From Actinomycetota bacterium (GTDB taxonomy: Bacteria > Actinomycetota > Acidimicrobiia > IMCC26256 > JACPCJ01), in contig JACPCJ010000071.1 in NCBI GenBank assembly GCA_016179865.1, forward strand, positions 1 through 39,866: a stretch of 39,866 bases of DNA, written 5' to 3'. Made by a program: the position numbers and the translations under genes. Shown here in pieces: positions 24,261 through 30,121 of this stretch (positions within the stretch are counted from its first letter, which is position 1; each line of letters begins with the position of its first letter). Under the pieces are notes generated by a model. It had not been told where the DNA came from. It did no database searches and saw nothing but the letters and a program-made list of their open reading frames with translations.

Positions 24261-24947
24261 CTAAGGCTCGGATGCGAGAAATGGCTTGACCTCCGCCCAT
24301 GCCCGTGCCCCCTGTCCCGCCCGGTCGAGTGGCTCCCCGTGGGAGGGTGCCGTGAGCGGGACGACCGTCTCGGGGTCCACCATCCCGAGCTCGCTGCGGG
24401 CGATCTTGAGGATCCGCTCCGGCGACGACAGCTCGGCGGTCTGCAGGCGCAGCCGCTCGAACTCCTGCCGCTCCTCGTTGAGCTGCTTTTCGATCTGCTC
24501 CAGCCGGAACTGCGACTGGACGAGGAACGAGCTGAAGCCGACCAAGCCGAAGACCGCCACCACCGACACCAACCCCAGCACCGTCAGGGCGAGGCGGCGG
24601 GTGGCGGGTCGGGTGGAGAAAAGACGCGTGGCGACGGGTCGGCGGGCGGGAGCACGGCGAGCAGCGCGAGCGGGAGCCGCCCCGACTCGGGCCGGCGCCC
24701 GGCGAGCGGGGCGAGCGGGGGTTCGGACGCGGGAGGGCGCGGGGTTCCGCCGGGCCGGCGCGGGTGCGAGGGTTCGGGCGGGCGGGCGGACAACGCGTGT
24801 TCGTGTTCGGGCACCTGCGGATCGGGCCAGCACCCCGCTCTTTAGGGCGAGCGCCAGCGAGCCCGGGGACGGGCGCCCTGGCCGAGCCGGAGGCTTGGCC
24901 GCTCGGGCCCGGACTTCGCGGCGGGCGCGGACCTGGGCCGGCGTCAC
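24261..24947 (-). CDS. ftsL: FtsL-like divisome protein with long basic tail
   Basis: The gene is in the ftsL position between rsmH and ftsI. The 228-residue product has one membrane segment at residues 119-144, followed by a short coiled coil (about 145-175, FRLEQIEKQLNEERQEFERLRLQ) and the typical LSSPERILKIARSELGMVDPE segment of FtsL/DivIC proteins. The first 118 residues, cytoplasmic by topology, are almost only Arg, Pro, Ala, Thr and Gly and much longer than in E. coli FtsL; long basic tails are known in actinobacterial FtsL. ATG overlaps the rsmH stop (ATGA). FtsL, with FtsQ and FtsB/DivIC, activates FtsWI. Confidence 0.88.
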   Translation of the reverse strand: MTPAQVRARREVRARAAKPPARPGRPSPGSLALALKSGVLARSAGARTRTRVVRPPARTLAPAPARRNPAPSRVRTPARPARRAPARVGAAPARAARRAPARRPVATRLFSTRPATRRLALTVLGLVSVVAVFGLVGFSSFLVQSQFRLEQIEKQLNEERQEFERLRLQTAELSSPERILKIARSELGMVDPETVVPLTAPSHGEPLDRAGQGARAWAEVKPFLASEP

Positions 24948-25987
24948 CGCGCGCGCTCCTCGGAATCGAGCTTCTCAAGACCGCGGAGCCGCGCCGATTC
25001 GGCGCGGGGGTTCCGCTGTACCTCTTCGGGGCGGGGCCGGAGCGGGCGGCGGGTAAGCACCCGCGCCGCGCCACCGCGCACGGTCTCCTGGGTCGGCAAC
25101 CCCGGGGGGTGATGCCCACCGGTCGACCACGCTTCGAACCGACGCTTGACGATCCGATCTTCGAGGGAGTGGTACGACAGCACCGCCAGGCGGCCCCGCG
25201 GGCACAGGACGCGGAAGGCGGCGTCGAGACCGGCCTCGAGGCGGTCGAGTTCGTCGTTGACGGCGATGCGCAGGGCCTGGAACGTGCGCCGGGCGGGGTG
25301 GCCGCCGGTGCGACGGGCCGGGGCCGGAATGCCGGCCTTGACCGCCTCGACCAGCTCCCCCGTGGTCTGGAGCGGTCGGCGCCGAACGATCTGGCGGGCG
25401 ATGGCGCGGGCGAAGCGCTCCTCGCCGTACTGGCGGATGATGCGGGCCAACTCGCCCTCGGTCGCGTCGTTCACGAGGTCGGCGGCGGTGACGGGGGCGT
25501 TGGTGTCCATGCGCATGTCGAGGGGGGCGTCGTGCCGGTACGAGAAGCCGCGAGCCGGGTCGTCGAGCTGGGGACTGCTCACGCCGAGATCGAAGAGGAT
25601 GGCGACGACGACGGGTTCTTCGTGTCGGGCTGGTCCGCCTGCTGCTTCCATCTCGCCCCCCACCTCCGAGAGCAGGCCGGCAAGACGATCGAAGCCTTCG
25701 TGGGCCACGGTCGCCCGATCACCGAATCGCCTGAGGGCCCGGCGGGCGGCGGCGACAGCGGCCTCGTCTCGATCAAGGCCGAGAAGGGCCAGGTCGGGCC
25801 GGGCGGCCAGCAACTCCCCCGCGTGCCCCCCACCACCCACCGTGGCGTCCACGGCGAGTCCAGGGGGCACCGGCATCAGGAGTTCCACCACCTCCCGGAC
25901 CATCACCGGATCGTGGGCGAACCCTCCGCTGTCACCACTCACGGCCTGCTCACTGGCCTGTTCATCATTGGCTCGTGCGTGGCTCAT
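24944..25987 (-). CDS. rsmH: 16S rRNA (cytosine1402-N4)-methyltransferase
   Basis: RsmH (MraW) methylates N4 of C1402 in the 16S rRNA P-site using SAM. The 347-residue protein has HDPVMVREVVELL, the SAM-binding DATVGGGGHAGELL, LGLDRD, FDLGVSSPQLDDPARGFSYR, PLDMRMD, YGEERFARAIARQIV, FQALRIAVNDEL and the C-terminal LSYHSLEDRIVKRRF and RNPRAESARLR. An extra stretch at about 105-120 (Gly/Glu/Ala-rich) is a loop insertion. Start ATG 25987 has GGAAAG about ten bases upstream. The gene is preceded by a 261-base leader containing a strong branched RNA structure. Confidence 0.96.
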   Translation of the reverse strand: MSHARANDEQASEQAVSGDSGGFAHDPVMVREVVELLMPVPPGLAVDATVGGGGHAGELLAARPDLALLGLDRDEAAVAAARRALRRFGDRATVAHEGFDRLAGLLSEVGGEMEAAGGPARHEEPVVVAILFDLGVSSPQLDDPARGFSYRHDAPLDMRMDTNAPVTAADLVNDATEGELARIIRQYGEERFARAIARQIVRRRPLQTTGELVEAVKAGIPAPARRTGGHPARRTFQALRIAVNDELDRLEAGLDAAFRVLCPRGRLAVLSYHSLEDRIVKRRFEAWSTGGHHPPGLPTQETVRGGAARVLTRRPLRPRPEEVQRNPRAESARLRGLEKLDSEERAR

Positions 25988-26018
25988 GGGGTGCCCGCTT
26001 TCCGGTGATGCCTGCCTG

Positions 26019-26147
26019 CCACGAACCCCGTTCAGCCCCCCGCTCGGCGAAACGCCGTCCGGTTGTCTCTCCGGATCGACTCGGATGGAAGCGGGCGGAG
26101 TAGGGGCCTCCCACCGTGCCGACCGGGGGGCTGAACGGGGCTCGTGG
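26019..26147 (-). ncRNA. Structured leader RNA candidate upstream of rsmH
   Basis: Bases 26019-26042 and 26124-26147 are inverted repeats of 24 positions with one mismatch, which becomes a G-U pair on the transcribed (minus) strand. After one further unpaired position on each side, five more pairs follow (26044-26048 with 26118-26122). Between the arms, two smaller hairpins can form: 26097-26100 with 26108-26111, and TCCGG 26058-26062 with CCGGA 26071-26075. The result is a long closing stem with two branches, ending 31 bases before the rsmH ATG. No T-tract follows. A conserved actinobacterial mraW RNA motif is known in this position; whether this is that motif needs a covariance search. Confidence 0.6.
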
Positions 26148-26248
26148 ATCCCGTCCGCGCACCGGGTGCTCTTGTTTGCCGTCTGCTCCCTCGTCCTGCT
26201 CCTCTGTTCGTCCTGCCTGTCCCGTACCGGTTCGATTCCTCGCGCCCG

Positions 26249-26677
26249 TCACATCCCCAGTTCGGGGAGGTCGGCGCCCGAGGCAAGCTCGCTGTCGCCC
26301 TCGGCGCTGCGGGCCTGCCAATCGCGTGCATTCCAGATCTCGACGTGCGTGAAGGCGCCGGTCACGACGACCTCGCGGTCGAGGCCGGCGTACACGCGGA
26401 GGTTGTTCGGGATGGCCACCCGGCCCTGACGGTCGGGGGTCACTTCCGTGGCCCCGGCGAACAAGGATCGGGCTGCGGCCCGTTCCCGCTCGCCCCCCCG
26501 GGCCAGCTCTCGGGTGCGGCGCGCCACTTCCTCCCACTCGTCAGGGGGAAAGACGGCCAGGCACTGGTCGCGTCCCTTGGCGATCACCGCACCCTCCCCG
26601 ATGAGGTCACGGAACTTGACCGGGAGGATGACCCGACCCTTGTCGTCCAACGTGTGCTGAAACTCACCGAGAAACAT
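26249..26677 (-). CDS. mraZ: Transcriptional regulator MraZ
   Basis: MraZ is an AbrB-fold DNA-binding protein that represses its own dcw operon in several bacteria. From ATG 26677 it has 142 residues, the normal length, with the two half-repeats: MFLGEFQHTLDDKGRVILPVKFRD and EVTPDRQGRVAIPNNLRVYAGL, plus WEEVARR and VEIWNARDW. The frame remains open 53 codons upstream through the promoter and operator and has no MraZ homology. The promoter (26780-26808) and a ladder of GTGG boxes lie upstream, so autorepression is very likely. The gene is the first of the dcw cluster. Confidence 0.96.
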   Translation of the reverse strand: MFLGEFQHTLDDKGRVILPVKFRDLIGEGAVIAKGRDQCLAVFPPDEWEEVARRTRELARGGERERAAARSLFAGATEVTPDRQGRVAIPNNLRVYAGLDREVVVTGAFTHVEIWNARDWQARSAEGDSELASGADLPELGM

Positions 26678-26747
26678 GCTCCCTGCGCTCGCTCCCGCCT
26701 GACATTTCTCTTGGCCGTTCTGAAGGGCGGGCGGAGGGCCGCGACTC

Positions 26748-26831
26748 CCACTGACCCCCACCGCTCTCCACTTCGGTCCACCATACGCCACCATTCGCCA
26801 CCCGTCAACACCGATCCCCTCCACTCCCCAC
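26748..26831 (-). promoter_or_regulatory. MraZ operator: GTGG boxes every 10 bp
   Basis: On the minus strand six GTGG boxes start at 26801, 26791, 26781, 26771, 26761 and 26751, exactly 10 bases apart. Three more positions in phase continue the ladder upstream: GTGT at 26811, GAGG at 26821 and GTGG at 26831. E. coli MraZ binds TGGGN repeats with 5-base spacers, that is also a 10-base period. The boxes run through the spacer and -10 of the mraZ promoter and into its leader. Confidence 0.8.
26780..26808 (-). promoter_or_regulatory. mraZ/dcw promoter
   Basis: TTGACG (26808-26803), a 17-base spacer and TATGGT (26785-26780) on the minus strand form a good sigma-70-type promoter. The start would be near 26773, giving a leader of about 95 bases to the mraZ ATG. 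Two GTGG boxes fall in the spacer and one overlaps the -10. Confidence 0.7.
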
Positions 26832-26941
26832 CACAAAATCGGGAGGAATACGCCGCAACGGGACCACCCCGAGCGCGCCGCGCCGAACTTGGGTTCTTTG
26901 TGACGGTCAGGCCGCGAGGAATCGGGCCAAGAATGCAGAGA

Positions 26942-26959
26942 CGGGCGCGGTCACGCCCG
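26942..26959 (-). terminator. Stem-loop after the HNH gene
   Basis: CGGGCG and CGCCCG form a 6-bp GC stem with a 6-base loop, beginning nine bases past the stop codon of the HNH gene and followed on the minus strand by a T/C-rich stretch (TCTCTGCATTCTT). It would separate the HNH gene from the mraZ promoter. The T-tract is weak. Confidence 0.45.
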
Positions 26960-26967
26960 GGGCGAAG

Positions 26968-27483
26968 CTACGCCGAGGCTATGGCCAGGCCGTCGAGATC
27001 GAGGTAGCGCTCCCAGGCCGGATCGACTCGACCCACCGCCACCACGATCCACATGGTCTGCTTCGGAGCCACCGGGCGGCGGACCAGGTGCAGGTGCGTG
27101 TCCTCGAGAAGGCGGTCTTCCTTGGCCGAGTTGCACCGCCGGCAACACGCCACGACGTTCTCCCACTCGTGCGCACCCCCGCGCGACGTCGGAACCACGT
27201 GGTCGATGCTCTCGGCTCCCGCACCGCAGTACTGGCATCGGTGACCGTCGCGAACAAACACCGCCCGGCGGGTCAACGGCACCCGAGCCCGGTACGGCAC
27301 CCGCACGAACCGGCGGAGGCGGATCACGGACGGAATGCGAACGTTGAGGCGCTCGGAATGCATCTCGCCGTCACCCTCGTGGACGACCTCTGCCTTCTCC
27401 TTGAGCACGAGCACCACGGCGCGGCGGATGGAGACGACGCTCAGCGGCTCGTAGCTCGCGTTCAGCACCAGCGCCCTGCTCAC
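26968..27483 (-). CDS. HNH endonuclease-fold protein
   Basis: This 171-residue protein has the N-terminal pattern RALVLNASYEPLSVVSIRRAVVLVLKEKAEVV seen in a widespread actinobacterial HNH family, then VFVRDGHRCQYCG, SIDHVVPTSRGG and ENVVACCRRCNSAKEDR. The two CxxC pairs bind zinc and DHV supplies the HNH histidine. The biological substrate of this family is not established; it is not clearly part of a restriction or mobile system here. I chose GTG 27483 because GGAGG precedes it and the family starts there; a GTG at 27504 would add seven residues. A TACACT -10 (27523-27518) flanked by inverted repeats lies upstream. Confidence 0.9.
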   Translation of the reverse strand: MSRALVLNASYEPLSVVSIRRAVVLVLKEKAEVVHEGDGEMHSERLNVRIPSVIRLRRFVRVPYRARVPLTRRAVFVRDGHRCQYCGAGAESIDHVVPTSRGGAHEWENVVACCRRCNSAKEDRLLEDTHLHLVRRPVAPKQTMWIVVAVGRVDPAWERYLDLDGLAIASA

Positions 27484-27510
27484 GATTCCAGCGCCCTCCA
27501 GCACAAAGTT

Positions 27511-27542
27511 GGGCCGAAGTGTAGCGGCGCCGAATTCGGCCC
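27511..27542 (-). promoter_or_regulatory. Promoter region of the HNH gene with palindromes
   Basis: The minus strand has TACACT (27523-27518) as a -10 with expected start near 27511. A perfect 12-base palindrome GCCGAATTCGGC occupies 27529-27540, and GGGCCGAA (27511-27518) is also the inverted copy of TTCGGCCC (27535-27542). The half-site thus occurs three times around the -10, which could form an operator. Confidence 0.4.
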
Positions 27543-27543
27543 T

Positions 27544-27771
27544 TCAGCGCGGATACTCCCGGCACCAGCGCAGGTAGGTGACGACGTCGTCGGGGCGGAG
27601 CGCGCCCGGGGGCGGGTCGCCTCCGTACGCCGTCTGGAGCCGGAAGCGCAGGTAGTCCTGATCGGGCCGGGGCAGGAAGGGCGGGCGGCGCCACCACCCC
27701 CGGCGGGCGCACCGGAAGATCTGGGTGAATGCCGTGGCCCACAGGCTGGGATGGCGCAGCACGGCCGCCAT
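27544..27771 (-). CDS. Small conserved actinobacterial protein of unknown function
   Basis: This 75-residue basic, Trp/Arg-rich protein contains RHPSLWATAFTQIFRCARRGWWRRPPFLPRPDQDYLRFRLQTAYG split across a pattern I associate with small conserved actinobacterial proteins: LW, GWWRRPPFLP, YLRFR, TAYGG and a C-terminal DVVTYLRWCR. Function is unknown to me. It is part of a much longer open frame whose upstream part is only the reverse of moxR. The start is uncertain between ATG 27771 (chosen) and GTG 27798, which adds nine residues; neither has a strong Shine-Dalgarno. It is divergent from moxR and upstream of the HNH gene. Confidence 0.65.
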   Translation of the reverse strand: MAAVLRHPSLWATAFTQIFRCARRGWWRRPPFLPRPDQDYLRFRLQTAYGGDPPPGALRPDDVVTYLRWCREYPR

Positions 27772-27830
27772 CACGGCGGCCCAGGATGATCCCTTCACGG
27801 GCCACACGATGCCCGCTGGCGTGCGCCACC

Positions 27831-27836
27831 TACAAT
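27831..27836 (+). promoter_or_regulatory. -10 element of moxR
   Basis: TACAAT at 27831-27836 is a near-consensus -10. Transcription would begin near 27843, four bases before the moxR ATG (27847), so the mRNA would be almost leaderless. No recognisable -35 is present, and no Shine-Dalgarno could fit in the leader. Confidence 0.45.
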
Positions 27837-27846
27837 CCGGCCAGTC

Positions 27847-28827
27847 ATGGCAAAACGGGCAACGGCGCAGGCTTCGGCGTTCCAGCGCCGCTTTGACGCG
27901 CTCGTCGACAACGTGAGCGCCGTGATCCGGGGAAAGCGCGAGCCCATCGAGCTGATCCTGGTCGCGCTTCTGGCCCAGGGCCACCTGCTCATCGAAGACG
28001 TCCCCGGCGTCGGAAAGACCACCCTCGCCAAGGCACTCGCCCGCTCCATCAGCGGGACGTTCCAGCGCATCCAGTTCACGCCCGACCTCCTGCCATCGGA
28101 TGTCACCGGCGTGTCGGTCTGGAACCAGGCCAAGGCGAGCTTCGAGTTCCGCCCCGGGCCGGTGTTCGCCAACTTCACCCTCGCCGACGAGATCAACCGA
28201 GCCTCTCCCCGCACCCAGTCGGCCCTCCTCGAGGCGATGGAAGAGCGACAGGTCACGGTCGACGGCGTAACTTACGAACTCGCGCGACCCTTCATGGTCG
28301 TCGCCACCCAGAACCCGATCGAGCACGAGGGCACGTACTCCCTGCCCGAGGCCCAGCTCGACCGCTTCCTCATGCGCGTGGCCGTGGGCTACCCCGACCG
28401 AAGCACCGCCATCGAGATCCTCGACGAGCAGCTCGATCGCACGCTCGTCGACGACCTGTCCCCCGTCATCTCGGTCCGAGACCTCGAAAAGATGACGGCC
28501 GCAACCCGCGAGGTCCACGTGGCGGCGTCGCTCCAGGGCTACATCATGGACCTGGTCGACGGAACTCGCAGCCACCCCGACCTCACGCTCGGGGTGAGTC
28601 CACGGGGGGCGCTGTCGCTCCAGCGAGCCGCCCGGGCCCTCGCCGGCGCTCGGGGTCGCGACTTCGTCCTTCCCGACGACATCAAACACCTCGCCCACCC
28701 GGTGCTGACGCACCGGCTCCTGCCGACCCCCGAGGCCCAGCTCCGCGGGATGTCGCCTGCCGAGATCCTCGACGACGTCCTCGACGAGGTGGCGGTTCCT
28801 CGAACTCGGGCCCCCCGGCGCGAGTAG
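27847..28827 (+). CDS. moxR: MoxR-family AAA+ ATPase
   Basis: MoxR ATPases act as chaperones, often with a partner encoded next door that has a DUF58 or von Willebrand domain. The 326-residue protein has IRGKREPIELILVALLAQGHLLIEDVPGVGKTT (Walker A GVGKTT), the FTPDLLPSDVTG segment, Walker B LADEIN, RASPRTQSALLEAMEERQVT, the sensor ATQNPIEHEGTYSLPEAQLDRF and the C-terminal lid SPRGALSLQRAARA. It heads an operon with the DUF58 protein (19 bases downstream) and the transglutaminase. The substrate is unknown. Confidence 0.95.
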   Translation: MAKRATAQASAFQRRFDALVDNVSAVIRGKREPIELILVALLAQGHLLIEDVPGVGKTTLAKALARSISGTFQRIQFTPDLLPSDVTGVSVWNQAKASFEFRPGPVFANFTLADEINRASPRTQSALLEAMEERQVTVDGVTYELARPFMVVATQNPIEHEGTYSLPEAQLDRFLMRVAVGYPDRSTAIEILDEQLDRTLVDDLSPVISVRDLEKMTAATREVHVAASLQGYIMDLVDGTRSHPDLTLGVSPRGALSLQRAARALAGARGRDFVLPDDIKHLAHPVLTHRLLPTPEAQLRGMSPAEILDDVLDEVAVPRTRAPRRE

Positions 28828-28846
28828 CGCCGGATCGAGGGGACAG

Positions 28847-30121
28847 GTGCAACTCACGACCCGGGGTTGGAGCGTCGTCGGATCCGTGCTCGGGCTGTAC
28901 GCCGCCGGCCGGGCCCTCGGGACGGTCGAGCTGGCGATGGTCGCCGCCGCCGGGGTCGTCGCCCTCCTCTTGGGCGTGGTGATCGTCTGGGTCGCCCGAC
29001 CCGACGTTCGGGCCCGGCGCACGGTTCGGCCCCATCGCCTGTACGCGGGCGCGACCGCCGAAGCCAGCATCGAGCTCGTGAACCTCGGGACGCGCCACAC
29101 CCCCGTCCTCTCCGTGACCGACCGCTTCACAGGGCGGCGCGAGGCCCGCTTCGCCGTGCCCCCGCTCCGGTCCGGCGAATCGGCCCGGGGTGCCTACCGC
29201 ATCCCAACTGCCCGCCGCGGGGTGTTTGCCATTGGCCCCCTGCGGGTGGGCGTGACCGACCCACTCGGGCTCATCCGGCGCGCCGTCCAGGCCGACCCCA
29301 AGGAGCAGGTCACCGTGTATCCGCGGGTGGAGCCGGTGGCCGCGCTCCCGCTGACGGCCGGACGCGACCTCGTGGGTGGGGCCGTCAACGACTTCTCCCG
29401 GTCCCGGGCCGGGACGGAGTTCCACAGCCTGCGGGAGTACCAGGTCGGCGACGACCTGCGCCGGGTGCACTGGCGATCGACCGCTCGCACCGGACAACTC
29501 ATGATCCGCGAGCACGACGTGCCCTGGCAGACGCGGGCCACGCTCCTCCTCGACGACCGATCCGGCGGGTCGGCGCCGGCCGCCTTCGAGCGCATGGTCG
29601 AGGCGGCGGCGTCGGTGGCGACGGCCCTCCACCAGCGCCGGTCGATCCTGCGCCTGCTGACTTCGAGCGGCCTCGACACCGGCTTCGGCACCGGCCACGA
29701 GCACTTCGAGACCATCATGGAGCGTCTTGCCGTCGCCGACCCGACCGGCCAGGACCGCTTCGACGACGTGGCCGCTCGCCTCCACCGCCAGGCGGCCACC
29801 GGCGCCCTGGTCGTGTTCACAGGAGAACTCGGTGGTGACGGTGCCGGCGGCGGGCGGGCTTCCCGTCGGAGCGCAGGAGGCGACCGAGCCAAGCTCGCCA
29901 CCCTCGGGCGCCGGTACGGCTTCGTGGCTGCCGTCCGCTTCTCCCCCAACGCCCTCGACGGCACGGAGGCGCCGGCGCGGCGAACCACCCAACTCCCCGG
30001 GCTCACCCTGATCGACGTGCCTCGGGGTACGTCGTTCGCCGATGCGTGGAACGAGGCGATGGTCGTGCGCTTCGGAGTCCGGAGCATCCCGGTCTGGGTG
30101 GCACCGGGGCGAGGGACATGA
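28847..30121 (+). CDS. DUF58 domain membrane protein
   Basis: This 424-residue protein has two N-terminal membrane segments (about 7-25 and 28-48) and a soluble region with the DUF58 signature SRAGTEFHSLREYQVGDDLRRVHWRSTART at about residues 182-212, followed by a von Willebrand-like fold (ATLLLDDRSG). DUF58 proteins are regular partners of MoxR ATPases. GTG start at 28847 has GAGGGG about five bases upstream. The last codons overlap the transglutaminase start (ATGA), so the three genes are coupled. Role is unknown; envelope-related assembly is plausible from topology. Confidence 0.92.
   Translation: MQLTTRGWSVVGSVLGLYAAGRALGTVELAMVAAAGVVALLLGVVIVWVARPDVRARRTVRPHRLYAGATAEASIELVNLGTRHTPVLSVTDRFTGRREARFAVPPLRSGESARGAYRIPTARRGVFAIGPLRVGVTDPLGLIRRAVQADPKEQVTVYPRVEPVAALPLTAGRDLVGGAVNDFSRSRAGTEFHSLREYQVGDDLRRVHWRSTARTGQLMIREHDVPWQTRATLLLDDRSGGSAPAAFERMVEAAASVATALHQRRSILRLLTSSGLDTGFGTGHEHFETIMERLAVADPTGQDRFDDVAARLHRQAATGALVVFTGELGGDGAGGGRASRRSAGGDRAKLATLGRRYGFVAAVRFSPNALDGTEAPARRTTQLPGLTLIDVPRGTSFADAWNEAMVVRFGVRSIPVWVAPGRGT

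Noticed and set aside
26019-26147. Reading the inverted repeat as a miniature transposable element
   Set aside because: No target-site duplication flanks the arms and no second copy is in the window. The G-U pair and the internal hairpins suit an RNA better. A genome-wide search could reopen this.
26229-26250. A tRNA T-arm-like GGTTCGATTCC between rsmH and mraZ on the plus strand
   Set aside because: The flanking bases do not form the 5-bp T-stem, and no acceptor, D or anticodon arm can be placed.
27544-29130. A 528-codon open frame on the minus strand across moxR and the DUF58 gene
   Set aside because: Only its last 75-84 codons look like a protein; the rest is the complement of moxR and DUF58, which have clear family motifs. 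Long antisense frames are expected at this GC content.
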